Shown here: in pieces, positions 48,165 through 56,949 of the stretch | Numbering within the stretch: the first letter of the stretch is position 1 | Layout of the letters: each line of letters opens with the position of its first letter | From: Streptomyces barringtoniae | Lineage (GTDB): Bacteria; Actinomycetota; Actinomycetes; Streptomycetales; Streptomycetaceae | DNA length: 64,000 nt | Assembly: GCF_020819595.1 (NCBI RefSeq) | Contig: NZ_JAJHNP010000006.1 | Span: 248,001 to 312,000, forward strand | Direction: 5' to 3' | Program-made: the position numbers and the translations under genes | The notes under the pieces: generated by a model | What the model was told of the DNA's origin: nothing | Databases searched by the model: none | Seen by the model: only the letters and a program-made list of their open reading frames with translations

Positions 48165-49181
48165 ATGGAGCTGCTGACGATCGGTGCCTTCGCCAGGGCG
48201 AGCCGGCTCTCCCCGAAGGCGTTGCGGCTGTACGACGAGCTGGAGTTGCTGCGGCCCGCCCGGGTCGACCCGGACACCGGCTACCGCTACTACGCCGTCG
48301 AGCAGATGCGGCAGGCCCGGCTCGTGGCCTGGCTACGGCGGCTGGACATGCCGCTGGCCGAGATCCGCGCGGTGTGCGCCCTGGACCCGGGGGATGCCGC
48401 GCGGGCGATCCGGGCGTACTGGGCGCGGGTCGAGGCGGAGACGGCCGTGCGGCGGGATCTCGCCGCGTTCCTCGTGGACCAGCTGACCGACCAGTCGAGA
48501 AGGGACCACACCATCGTGCTGGAACTGCGCTATTCCGCCCACTCCGACCGCGGGCTCGTCCGCCCCGCCAACCAGGACACCGTGTACGCGGGCCGCAGGC
48601 TGCTCGCCGTGGCCGACGGTTTCGGCCCGGCGGGGACGCCCGCGAGCAGCGCGGCGGTGGAGGCTCTGCGGTTCCTGGACGAGGCCGGGGAACTGCCCGC
48701 GGACGAGGTGCTGACCGTGCTGGAGGACGCGGTGCGCTCCGCGGGTGAGGCCGTGCACGATGTGGCGGGCGGCAGTCAGGAGGTCGGCACCACGCTGACC
48801 GCACTTCTGTGGACGGGATCGCGGCTGGCGCTCGTGCACATCGGGGACTCCCGGGCGTATCTGCTGCGGGAGGGGAACCTGAGCCGGATCACCCAGGATC
48901 ACCGGGTGCAGGCGGAGTCCTTGCTGCTGCTCAAGGCCCTGGCCGGCGGGATGGACCCGGTGCCGGACGTGCGCTTGCAGGAGGTCCGGGCGGGGGACCG
49001 CTATCTGCTGTGCTCCGACGGGCTCACCGAGGTGGTGCCGGACACCCGGATACGGGAGGCCCTGGGCGCACCCTCCGCACCGGGCGACGTCGTACAGGCG
49101 CTCATCACGGCGGCCAACGAGGCGGGCGGCCCCGACAACGTCAGCTGCGTGGTGGCCGACATCGTGGAGGCGGCCGCCTGA
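48165..49181 (+). CDS. MerR regulator fused to PP2C-type serine/threonine phosphatase
   Basis: This 338-residue fusion joins two signalling domains. Residues 1 to about 110 are a MerR DNA-binding domain (LLTIGAFARASRLSPKALRL) with a dimer helix. Residues about 120-338 are a PP2C phosphatase: SDRGLVRPANQDTVYAG, ALVHIGDSRAYLLR, YLLCSDGLTEVV and GGPDNVSCVVADI supply the metal-binding acidic residues. The ATG at 48165 gives a normal MerR start. The gene is divergent from the ATP-grasp gene, and a perfect MerR palindrome lies in its promoter. A phosphatase in place of the usual ligand domain suggests that transcription is tied to a phosphorylation state. Confidence 0.88.
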   Translation: MELLTIGAFARASRLSPKALRLYDELELLRPARVDPDTGYRYYAVEQMRQARLVAWLRRLDMPLAEIRAVCALDPGDAARAIRAYWARVEAETAVRRDLAAFLVDQLTDQSRRDHTIVLELRYSAHSDRGLVRPANQDTVYAGRRLLAVADGFGPAGTPASSAAVEALRFLDEAGELPADEVLTVLEDAVRSAGEAVHDVAGGSQEVGTTLTALLWTGSRLALVHIGDSRAYLLREGNLSRITQDHRVQAESLLLLKALAGGMDPVPDVRLQEVRAGDRYLLCSDGLTEVVPDTRIREALGAPSAPGDVVQALITAANEAGGPDNVSCVVADIVEAAA

Positions 49182-49202
49182 GACGGGGCAGGATGCGGTG
49201 CC

Positions 49203-49808
49203 ATGGCACAGACCGGCACCGACGCGCACACCGGCGCCACCGGACTCCCGCCCCTCGTCTCGGCCGCGCTGTCCGCCGCCCGCGTCCACCGTTTCCCCCA
49301 CTCCTGCCGCCCGGAACAAGGCCGCCTGCTGCACGCGCTGGCGGGCGGGGCCCGGCTCCGGATCGGCGAGACCGGGACCGGGCTCGGGGTGGGGCTGGCC
49401 TGGCTGGCCTCGGGTGCGGCGCCCGGGGTGCGGCTGTACAGCGTGGAGCGGGATCCGGAGCGGGCCCGGGCCGCCGCGCGGGTGTTCGCGGACCGGCCCG
49501 AGGTCTCGGTCCTCGACGGCGACTGGCGGCGGATCGAGGAGTACGGGCCCTTCGATCTGCTCGTCCTCGACGGGGGCGGGCAGGGCAAGGCGCCCGGCGA
49601 TCGCCCGGCCGACGTCGAGCGGCTGCTCGCGCCCGGTGGGACGGTCGTCGTCGACGACTTCACCCCGGCGACCGGATGGCCGCCGCTGCATGACGGCGCG
49701 GTGGACCGGGCCCGGCTGCACTGGCTGGAGCATCCCGCGCTGCGCGCGACCGAGCTGCGGCTCGCGGCGGACTTGAGCACGGTCGTCGGGACCAGGCTTG
49801 TGGTGTAG
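49203..49808 (+). CDS. O-methyltransferase-like SAM enzyme
   Basis: This 201-residue protein resembles class I O-methyltransferases, with LRIGETGTGLGVGLAWLA as a SAM motif, LYSVERDPERARAA after beta-2 and LLVLDGGGQG and VVVDDFTP further on. It lacks most of the N-terminal lid of catechol-type enzymes. It starts 21 bases after the PP2C fusion and may be cotranscribed. The substrate is unknown. Confidence 0.75.
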   Translation: MAQTGTDAHTGATGLPPLVSAALSAARVHRFPHSCRPEQGRLLHALAGGARLRIGETGTGLGVGLAWLASGAAPGVRLYSVERDPERARAAARVFADRPEVSVLDGDWRRIEEYGPFDLLVLDGGGQGKAPGDRPADVERLLAPGGTVVVDDFTPATGWPPLHDGAVDRARLHWLEHPALRATELRLAADLSTVVGTRLVV

Positions 49809-49849
49809 GAAGGGTGGCGACGGTCAACCGACAGTTAGGAGTGCGCCGC

Positions 49850-51337
49850 GTGTCCTCCCTCTTCCCCGCTCTGACGGGCGGTCCGGGCGAGCGCAGCGAG
49901 ATGGGGGTCCCCCCGGACGAAGTCCGGGGGAGGATCGCCCTGCGGTTCGGCGAACGGTCGTTGACGTACGGCGAGCTGGCCGGGGCCGCCGGTGCGCTCG
50001 CCGCCCGGCTGCGCGGTGCCGGCCGGGTGGCCGTGTGGGCCACGCCGGAACTGGAGACCGCCGTCGCCGTGACGGGCGTGCTGCTCGCCGGAGCGGCCGC
50101 GGTGCCGCTGAACCCGAAGTCGGGTGAGAAGGAACTCGCGCACATCCTCTCCGACAGCGCGCCGAAGCTGGTGCTGGCCGCGCCGGGCGCCCGACTCCCG
50201 CCTCCACTGGGCGGGTTGGAGCGGATCGACGTCGACGCGTCCGCCCGGCCCGGCGCCGTACCGCAGGAGACGGCCACCGGCGAGGACCCGGCGCTGATCG
50301 TCTACACCTCCGGCACCACCGGCCCGCCCAAGGGTGCCGTCCTGCCCCGCCGGGCCCTCGCCACCACCCTGGACGCGCTCGCCGACGCCTGGCAGTGGAC
50401 GGCGGACGATGTGCTCGTACAGGGGCTGCCGCTGTTCCATGTGCACGGGCTCGTGCTGGGCGTCCTCGGCCCGCTGCGCCGGGGCGGCAGCGTCCGCCAC
50501 CTGGGCCGGTTCTCCACCGAGGGCGTGGCACGGGAGCTGAACGCCGGCGCGACCATGCTGTTCGGGGTGCCGACGATGTACCACCGCATCGCCGAGACCC
50601 TGCCGGCCGACCCGGAGCTGGCCGCCGCCCTCGGGCGGGCCCGGCTGCTGGTCTCCGGCTCGGCCGCGCTGCCCGTGCACGACCACGAGCGGATCGCGGC
50701 GGCGACCGGGCGGCGGGTGATCGAGCGCTACGGCATGACGGAGACGCTGATGAACACCAGCGTGCGGGCCGACGGCGAGCCGCGCGCGGGCACCGTGGGC
50801 GTGCCCCTGCCCGGTGTCGAGCTGCGGCTCGTGGAGGAGGACGGGACGCCGATCGCCGCGTACGACGGGGAGAGCGTCGGCGAGATCCAGGTGCGCGGGC
50901 CGAATCTGTTCACCGAGTATCTGAACCGGCCCGACGCCACGGCCGCCGCGTTCACCGCCGACGGGTTCTTCCGCACCGGTGACATGGCCGTCCGCGAGCC
51001 CGACGGCTATGTGCGGATCGTCGGGCGCAAGGCCACGGACCTGATCAAGAGCGGCGGGTACAAGATCGGGGCCGGTGAGATCGAGAACGCGCTGCTGGAG
51101 CATCCGGGGGTGCGGGAGGCGGCCGTCACCGGGGAGCCGGACGCGGACCTGGGCGAGCAGATCGTCGCCTGGATCGTCCCGGCGGACCCGCGGACGCCGC
51201 CCGCCGCCGAGGAGCTGGCGGACCATGTGGCCCGTCGTCTCGCCCCGCACAAGCGCCCCCGCGTCGTGCGCTACCTGGACGCGCTCCCCCGCAACGACAT
51301 GGGGAAGATCATGAAGCGGGCACTGGCCGATGTCTGA
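49850..51337 (+). CDS. matB: Malonyl/methylmalonyl-CoA synthetase (MatB)
   Basis: MatB activates malonate or methylmalonate with ATP and CoA, giving extender units for polyketide or fatty-acid synthesis. The 495-residue protein has the adenylation loop VYTSGTTGPPKGAVLPRR, the ERYGMTETLMNT motif and the catalytic lysine region NDMGKIMKRAL at the end. The sequence closely follows S. coelicolor MatB as I remember it. The GTG at 49850 has a GGAG 10 bases upstream; a GTG at 49841 is an alternative. Its end overlaps the next gene by 8 bases, so the two are translated together. Confidence 0.93.
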   Translation: MSSLFPALTGGPGERSEMGVPPDEVRGRIALRFGERSLTYGELAGAAGALAARLRGAGRVAVWATPELETAVAVTGVLLAGAAAVPLNPKSGEKELAHILSDSAPKLVLAAPGARLPPPLGGLERIDVDASARPGAVPQETATGEDPALIVYTSGTTGPPKGAVLPRRALATTLDALADAWQWTADDVLVQGLPLFHVHGLVLGVLGPLRRGGSVRHLGRFSTEGVARELNAGATMLFGVPTMYHRIAETLPADPELAAALGRARLLVSGSAALPVHDHERIAAATGRRVIERYGMTETLMNTSVRADGEPRAGTVGVPLPGVELRLVEEDGTPIAAYDGESVGEIQVRGPNLFTEYLNRPDATAAAFTADGFFRTGDMAVREPDGYVRIVGRKATDLIKSGGYKIGAGEIENALLEHPGVREAAVTGEPDADLGEQIVAWIVPADPRTPPAAEELADHVARRLAPHKRPRVVRYLDALPRNDMGKIMKRALADV

Positions 51338-52697
51338 GCGCCGCTCGGCCCGGGAGGTCCTGTCCCTGGTCGCGGACCCGGACAGCTTCGGCGAACTCCC
51401 CTGTCCGGCAAGGGATTCGACGCCCGACGGCCCCCTCGGCTGGCAGGGCTACGACGCCTCGCGCGCCCGTGCCGCCGAACGCACCGGCGAGCAGGAGTCG
51501 GTCGTCTGCGGCACCGCGAGCGTCGAGGGCGCCCGGGCCGTACTGATCGCCTTCGAGTTTGGTTTCCTGGGCGGCTCCCTGGGCGAGCGCACCGGAGACC
51601 GGCTGGAGGCGGCGTACGGCCACGCCCGCGCGCACCGGTTGCCGGTCGTGCCGTTGATCGCGACCGGTGGCAGCCGGATGCAGGAGGGCATGCTCGCGCT
51701 GAGCCAGCTCCAGCGCGTGGCCCGGCAGTCGGCGCTCACCCGGGAGGCCGGGCTGCCGCAGGTCGCGGTGGTGCGGGACCCGACGACCGGCGGCGGCTGG
51801 GCCACGCTCGGCGCCGGAGCGGATGTCGTCCTGGCCCTGCCGGGCGCCCAGGTGGGCTTCGCGGGTTCCCGGGTCCGGCCCGCGGACGCCGACCCGGCGG
51901 CCTACACCGCCGAGGGGCAGGTGGCAGCGGGCTCGGCGGACGCGGTGGTACGGCCCGAGGAGCTGCGGGAGACGCTGGGACAGTGGCTCCGGCTGCTCAC
52001 CACCCCCGCGCAGGAGGCCCCCGTGCCACCGGCCCTCGGCATCCCCGGCCTGCCCGCCACCGGCTGGGAGGCCGTCCGCCGGGCACGCTCCCCCGAACGC
52101 CCGCGCGCCCGGGCCTACTTGGACGCCTACTTCACCCACCGCCGCGAGATCTGCGGGGACCGGTGCGGGGGTACGGATCCCGGCGGCATGCTGTGCGGGT
52201 TCGGTGAACGCAACGGCCGTACCGTCGCGTTCGCCGCGCAGACCGGAACCGGCACCCGGCCCGCCGGGTACCGCACCGCCGCCCGGCTGATCCGGCTCGC
52301 TGACCGGCTCGGCATCCCGGTGCTGACGCTGGTGGACACCCCGGGCGCCGCCAACGACGCGGAGGCGGAGCGGCAGGGGGCCGGCGCGGCGATCGCGGAG
52401 GTCTTCGGGGCGGTGGCGTCCGCCCGGGTCCCGATCACCACCCTCGTCATCGGCGAGGGCGGCTCCGGCGGGGCCCTGGCGCTGGCCGCCCCGGGCAACA
52501 CCTGGGCCACGCCGGACAGTTACTTCTCGGTGATCGCCCCGGAACTGGCGGCCGCCATACTCAAACGGCCGTCGGAGGACGTGGAGGCGACCGCCGAGCA
52601 GCTGCGGATCCGGCCGCAGGACCTGGCGGAGCTGGGGGTGCTCAGAGGCATCGTCCACCCCCATTCACAGGTCACCTCACCCCCACCGCCCGGATGA
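51330..52697 (+). CDS. Fused AccD/AccA-like carboxyl transferase
   Basis: This 455-residue protein has two carboxyl-transferase halves in one chain: an AccD-like N-terminal half (LGGSLGERTGDRLEAAYGHA, IATGGSRMQEGM) and an AccA-like C-terminal half (ILTLVDTPGAANDAEAERQG, GEGGSGGALALA). No zinc ribbon is seen. It should transfer CO2 between biotin and an acyl-CoA. It overlaps matB by 8 bases, so it probably acts on the malonyl- or methylmalonyl-CoA that MatB makes, perhaps as a decarboxylase or transcarboxylase component. No biotin carrier is encoded beside it. Its 3' end overlaps the convergent protease gene by 26 bases. Confidence 0.85.
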   Translation: MSERRSAREVLSLVADPDSFGELPCPARDSTPDGPLGWQGYDASRARAAERTGEQESVVCGTASVEGARAVLIAFEFGFLGGSLGERTGDRLEAAYGHARAHRLPVVPLIATGGSRMQEGMLALSQLQRVARQSALTREAGLPQVAVVRDPTTGGGWATLGAGADVVLALPGAQVGFAGSRVRPADADPAAYTAEGQVAAGSADAVVRPEELRETLGQWLRLLTTPAQEAPVPPALGIPGLPATGWEAVRRARSPERPRARAYLDAYFTHRREICGDRCGGTDPGGMLCGFGERNGRTVAFAAQTGTGTRPAGYRTAARLIRLADRLGIPVLTLVDTPGAANDAEAERQGAGAAIAEVFGAVASARVPITTLVIGEGGSGGALALAAPGNTWATPDSYFSVIAPELAAAILKRPSEDVEATAEQLRIRPQDLAELGVLRGIVHPHSQVTSPPPPG

Positions 52698-55600
52698 TCT
52701 CCTGCGACACCGACCCGCCCTCGTCGTCGTGCGCCGAGGCCCGCAGCGAGACGGAGTGCGCACCGCGCGGCACGGTCAGCGTGCCGCGCCAGGAGGCGTC
52801 CGCGCCCTTGAGCGGGACGGACGTCCAGGTGCTGCCGTCGTCGTACGACACTTCCAGCCGGCCCCCGGTCGGGGTCCCGGTACCGGCGGCGCCAGCGATG
52901 TACTGCGCGCCGAGCCCGACCGGGATCCGCTGCCCGCCCCGCACAGTCCCCGCGAGATCGGTGTCGACGTCGTACGCGAGGTTGATCAGCGGCAGGTAGG
53001 TCCAGTGGTCCTCCGGTGTCGCCGCCGAGCGGAAGGTCCACTCGCTGTGCCCCTCGGTGGCGAGCGGCCAGCGGTCCGCGTCGAGCGCGGTGTCGGTGAC
53101 GACCTTGTAGCCGTGCTCGTCGGCGGGCGCGTCCCAGACGTACGCGGCGGAACTCCTGCCCTGGTCGACGAGCGTGCCGTCGAGGTACACGGCGGTGGTC
53201 TGGCTCATGCCGCTGTCCGTGCTCCACACGTCGCCGAACCCGGTGTGGTCGGGCCCGGAGTCGCCCCAGCCGGGGGTGTTCAGCTGGATCTCGTTCCCGG
53301 CGCGTTGCTGGCCCCAGCCGAGACCGGTGCCGAGCCACGGGTGCCACACCGGCCGGAACCAGTTCAGCACCGGGCGCGAGCCACCCTCGTACCGCACCAG
53401 TCCGCTGCGCTCCTCCAGGGTGCCGTCGCCGATCACGACGGACTCGTGCCACAGCTGGCCGGGGCCGGTGGAGACGTGGTCGGTGCGCTCGGCGGGCAGG
53501 TGGACCCGCTCCTGGAAGCCCAGGCCGATCGGGAAGGCGTCGGTGACGGAGTACCGGAACTCGCCGCCGTCCGTCGGCCGGGCCGCGTGGAACTTCACGT
53601 GGACGTCGGCCAGTTGCCGGTCGTCCGGCCGGTAGGTGAGGTCCCGGTCCGGGATCGCGCCCCGGTGCCCCTCGGACAGGTCGTACACGTACGGGGAGTC
53701 GGCCGTGCCGGTCATGTCGACCGAGCGCAGGGCGCGCAGCCGGGCCGCGTTCGCCGTGTTCACCGTGGCGATCTGCAGCGGCCGGTCGGCGTTGTCGTCG
53801 GTGCCCCACCAGGCCATCAGCCGGCCGGGCGCGTCGTCCGTCACGAACAGCGCCCTGGCACCGGCGTCCTGGGCGGCCCGGGCGAGCGCGGCCGGGTCGG
53901 CGCCGTCGGCGAGGTGCGCGAGCACCGCCTTGCCCGAGACACCGGTGAAGGGTCCGTCGCCGGCGTCGACGAGCGGCAGCCTGGTCCGGCCCGCGATCAG
54001 CGTGCCGCCCGGCTGTACGGTCGCCTCGCCGACGCCCTTGACCTCCAGCTGCGGCTCGGCCAGCCGCCACACGGTCCGGTACTCGAAGCCGCCCTGGGTG
54101 ACCTTGGCCGTGGGCGCGGCGAAGACGCTGTCGTAGGTGAGGGGCACCTGGACGGCGTCGAAGAGGTCGGCGCCGTTCGCCTGCCGGTCGTACTCCATGA
54201 GGAGCTGGTGGGTCTCGGTGCGCCGGTCCACCCGGGCCTCGATCTCCCGCAGCCGGCGTCCGTCCAGGGTGACGTCCTGGTCGTGGTCGAGGGTGATCTC
54301 GGGTGCCGCGAGCAGGCCGAGGCCGAGGGAGTCGGCGCCGTGGCTGCCGCGCACGTCGAGGAAGCCGGCGAGGGAGTAGGTGCCGGGCCTCAGGCGCAGC
54401 CGGAGCGTTCCGGAGTCGCCGACGTGGGCCGGCTGGGCGTCCTCACCCGCCGCGAGCCGCTGCAGGGTGAGGTCGGCGGCGGTGGACGCGCCGGAGCGGT
54501 CCCTGACGTGGACGGTGAGCGTGTACCGCTCCTCCTCCTTGACCAGCCCGAACGCGGTGTGCGCGACGACGTCGCCGGAGGGGCCCGTGGCCACGATCTG
54601 CCCGCTGGTCTCGCCGACCGGCGCCTTGGAGCCGTCGCCGGTGACCGTGGTGGAGGCGGTGCCGTGGGCCGGGACGGTGAGGGTGGTGCCGGCGAGGGTG
54701 GCGACGCCGTCCGGGGAGCCGGTCACGGACAGCTTCAACTCGACTGCCCGGTCGGAGGAGTTGGTGTAGGTCACGGTCCGGGTGACCGGCTTGTCCTGGT
54801 CGTACGGCCAGCCGTAGAAGCCGAGGTCGGTGCTGCCGGTGGCGGTGACCTGTGCCTCGACGGCGTCCGGCACGCTGACCCGCCCGGCGCCCAACAGGTA
54901 GGCGGGAGCGTCGAGTTGCCGCGAGCTGGACATCAGCGTGTCCTTCAGCTGCGCGCCGGTCCAGTCGGGATGCTCCTGGGCGAGCAGGGCGGCGGCCCCG
55001 GCGACGTGCGGGGTCGCCATGGACGTACCGCTCATGGAGGTGTAGTAGCCGCTGCCGCCGGTGAGTTGGGAGCGGGCGGCGAGGATGTCGACGCCGGGGG
55101 CCGATATGTCGGGCTTGAGGGCGTTGTCGCCGTAACGGGGTCCGGCGCTGGTGAAGTAGGCCGCCTGGTCGGCGGAGTCGACCGCGCCGACGGTGAGGGC
55201 CGCGTCGGCGGCGCCGGGCGAGCCGATCGAGGACGGGGCGCCGGTGTTGCCCGCGGCGACGACGAAGAGCGCGCCGGTCTCCCTGGAGAGGGTGTTGACC
55301 GCCTCGGCCATCGGGTCGGTGCCGTCGCTGGGCTCGGTGGAGCCCAGGCTCATGGACACGATCCGGGCGTGCACGTCCCGTGCCGCCCACTCCATCCCGG
55401 CGATGATCTGCGACTCGCTGCCCGAGCCCTGGTCGCTGAGCACCTTGCCGACGGCGAGGGTGGCGTCGGGTGCGACCCCCTTCTCCTTGCCGTCGGAGGC
55501 GGCGCCGCTGCCGCCGACGGTGGAGGTGACGTGCGTGCCGTGCCCGTTGCGGTCGGCGACCCCCTCCCCGTCGACGAAGCTCTTGATCGTGGTGACCCGG

Positions 55601-56331
55601 CCCTCGAGGTCGGGGTGGCCGAGGTCGGCTCCCGTGTCGAGGACGGCGACGGTGACCCCCTTGCCCGTCAGCCCCGCGTCCCAGGCCGCCTGCGTGCCGA
55701 TCTGTGCGTTGCTCTCGGCCATGTCCGCCTTCACCCTGCCGTCCAGCCACACCTTGGCGACGCCGCCGCGGTGTGTGAACGACCGCCAGAAGGTACGGCC
55801 CAGTCCCTTGCCGGCCTCGACGGCGGCCCCGCGAAGACTGGGCAGGCTGCGGGTGGGTTCGGTGCCGGCCGGGGCGGCGGCCCGCGTGCCCTTGGCGTAG
55901 GTCACGATCAGAGGGGTTGCGGCGGCCTCGGCGTCGGTCAGCCCCTGCCGGATCAGTCCGCTCACGTCGAACAGCCGCCGGTCCAGCGTCCCGGCCCGCA
56001 GATACGGCAGCGCCTCGTCCGGTACGACGCTGATCCCGCCGCCGCTCTCCTGCGTCCGCACGGCTCCGGTGGCCCCCTCGGGCCGCTGCACGGTGAGCGT
56101 CTTCTTCCCGTGCCCGAGGTCGGTGACGGTCACCTTGTCGCCGGTGACGAGGGTGACCGTGGTGGCCGTGGCCGCCGTCGTGGCCTTGGTGGCCGTGGCG
56201 GCCGTGGTCGCGGGGCCCGGGGAGTGCGGGGCGGTGTGTCCCCCCGCCGCCGCGGGTCCCGCCGGGAGCAGCGCGCCCACCAGCCCCGCCGCCAGCAGTG
56301 CCGCTCCGCGTCTGACTGGTCCTCTGGTCAT
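52672..56331 (-). CDS. Secreted subtilisin-like serine protease (S8)
   Basis: This 1219-residue exported protease has a signal peptide (GAALLAAGLVGALLPAGPAAA) and a Pro/Thr-rich stretch with a prodomain of about 200 residues. The S8 domain has Asp232 in AVLDTGADLGH, His264 in NGHGTHV, the oxyanion Asn362 in VVAAGNTG and Ser437 in GTSMATPHVAG. About 700 residues of beta-rich C-terminal domains follow, including a PA-like region near residue 800. The ATG at 56331 has AAGAGG upstream. The family is common in Streptomyces, and the position next to matB and the carboxyl transferase matches S. coelicolor. Confidence 0.93.
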   Translation of the reverse strand: MTRGPVRRGAALLAAGLVGALLPAGPAAAGGHTAPHSPGPATTAATATKATTAATATTVTLVTGDKVTVTDLGHGKKTLTVQRPEGATGAVRTQESGGGISVVPDEALPYLRAGTLDRRLFDVSGLIRQGLTDAEAAATPLIVTYAKGTRAAAPAGTEPTRSLPSLRGAAVEAGKGLGRTFWRSFTHRGGVAKVWLDGRVKADMAESNAQIGTQAAWDAGLTGKGVTVAVLDTGADLGHPDLEGRVTTIKSFVDGEGVADRNGHGTHVTSTVGGSGAASDGKEKGVAPDATLAVGKVLSDQGSGSESQIIAGMEWAARDVHARIVSMSLGSTEPSDGTDPMAEAVNTLSRETGALFVVAAGNTGAPSSIGSPGAADAALTVGAVDSADQAAYFTSAGPRYGDNALKPDISAPGVDILAARSQLTGGSGYYTSMSGTSMATPHVAGAAALLAQEHPDWTGAQLKDTLMSSSRQLDAPAYLLGAGRVSVPDAVEAQVTATGSTDLGFYGWPYDQDKPVTRTVTYTNSSDRAVELKLSVTGSPDGVATLAGTTLTVPAHGTASTTVTGDGSKAPVGETSGQIVATGPSGDVVAHTAFGLVKEEERYTLTVHVRDRSGASTAADLTLQRLAAGEDAQPAHVGDSGTLRLRLRPGTYSLAGFLDVRGSHGADSLGLGLLAAPEITLDHDQDVTLDGRRLREIEARVDRRTETHQLLMEYDRQANGADLFDAVQVPLTYDSVFAAPTAKVTQGGFEYRTVWRLAEPQLEVKGVGEATVQPGGTLIAGRTRLPLVDAGDGPFTGVSGKAVLAHLADGADPAALARAAQDAGARALFVTDDAPGRLMAWWGTDDNADRPLQIATVNTANAARLRALRSVDMTGTADSPYVYDLSEGHRGAIPDRDLTYRPDDRQLADVHVKFHAARPTDGGEFRYSVTDAFPIGLGFQERVHLPAERTDHVSTGPGQLWHESVVIGDGTLEERSGLVRYEGGSRPVLNWFRPVWHPWLGTGLGWGQQRAGNEIQLNTPGWGDSGPDHTGFGDVWSTDSGMSQTTAVYLDGTLVDQGRSSAAYVWDAPADEHGYKVVTDTALDADRWPLATEGHSEWTFRSAATPEDHWTYLPLINLAYDVDTDLAGTVRGGQRIPVGLGAQYIAGAAGTGTPTGGRLEVSYDDGSTWTSVPLKGADASWRGTLTVPRGAHSVSLRASAHDDEGGSVSQEIIRAVGVR

Positions 56332-56437
56332 CCACGCCTCTTCTCGTCGGGGGGTGTCGGTCCGAGTGGCTCGTGTGCTGGGACGAGTGTCATGTGCCGC
56401 TTGTCGCCCGGCTGTTGACCGTCGGCGGCGGAAACGC

Positions 56438-56461
56438 GCCCTGGCGGCTTTCCGCCAGGGC
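56438..56461. promoter_or_regulatory. Strong hairpin upstream of the Trypco1 operon
   Basis: GCCCTGGCGG and CCGCCAGGGC form a perfect 10-bp stem with a CTTT loop, 87 bases before the Trypco1 start in the divergent region with the protease gene. It has no T-run. It may be an mRNA leader structure or a protein-binding site. Confidence 0.5.
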
Positions 56462-56547
56462 CGATGACCTGGTCCGGCGCATCCCGAGACACCGTCAGGG
56501 ACCTTCCGTCACAATGGACTTGGCCGCAGACCGAGAGCACGGGGGCG

Positions 56548-56949
56548 ATGGACAGCATGGGCAGACTGCTGGAGTTCACCACGGACGACGGTGCCGTGGT
56601 CGTCGTGGAGAGCGTGGAGCCCGGGGCCGGGACCCGCCTGGTCGGCCGCGGCGACGGTGGTCCGGCGGCCCAGGCGTCCAGAACCTTCGAGGGCGCCCTG
56701 GACGGGGTGCGCTCGGCGGCCCAGTCCGCGCTGCGCGTGTTCCGCGACGGCAGCCTGTCGCCCGACTCGGTGGAGCTGGAGTTCGGCGTGAAGCTGACCG
56801 CGGAGGCCGGTGCGGTCATCGCCAAGGGAGCGGCCGAGGGGCAGCTGGTGGTGCGCCTGGGATGGTCGTCGCAGCGTCCGGGTGCCGGGCCGGCCGAGGC
56901 GGCGCCCCCGTCGGCGGCGAGCATCCCGGAGCCGACGTCCCGGTCATGA
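56548..56949 (+). CDS. Trypco1 (CU044_2847-type) trypsin-co-occurring protein
   Basis: This 133-residue protein matches the small CU044_2847/Trypco1 family, which is found encoded beside trypsin-like proteases in conflict-type operons. Recognisable blocks are VVVVESVEPG, ASRTFEGALDGVRSAAQSAL and VELEFGVKLTAEAGAVIAKG. It is the first gene of a four-gene overlapping run. Its stop overlaps the protease start (ATGA). A second Met three residues in is an alternative start. It is probably a partner or regulator of the protease, which follows from co-occurrence only. Confidence 0.8.
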   Translation: MDSMGRLLEFTTDDGAVVVVESVEPGAGTRLVGRGDGGPAAQASRTFEGALDGVRSAAQSALRVFRDGSLSPDSVELEFGVKLTAEAGAVIAKGAAEGQLVVRLGWSSQRPGAGPAEAAPPSAASIPEPTSRS

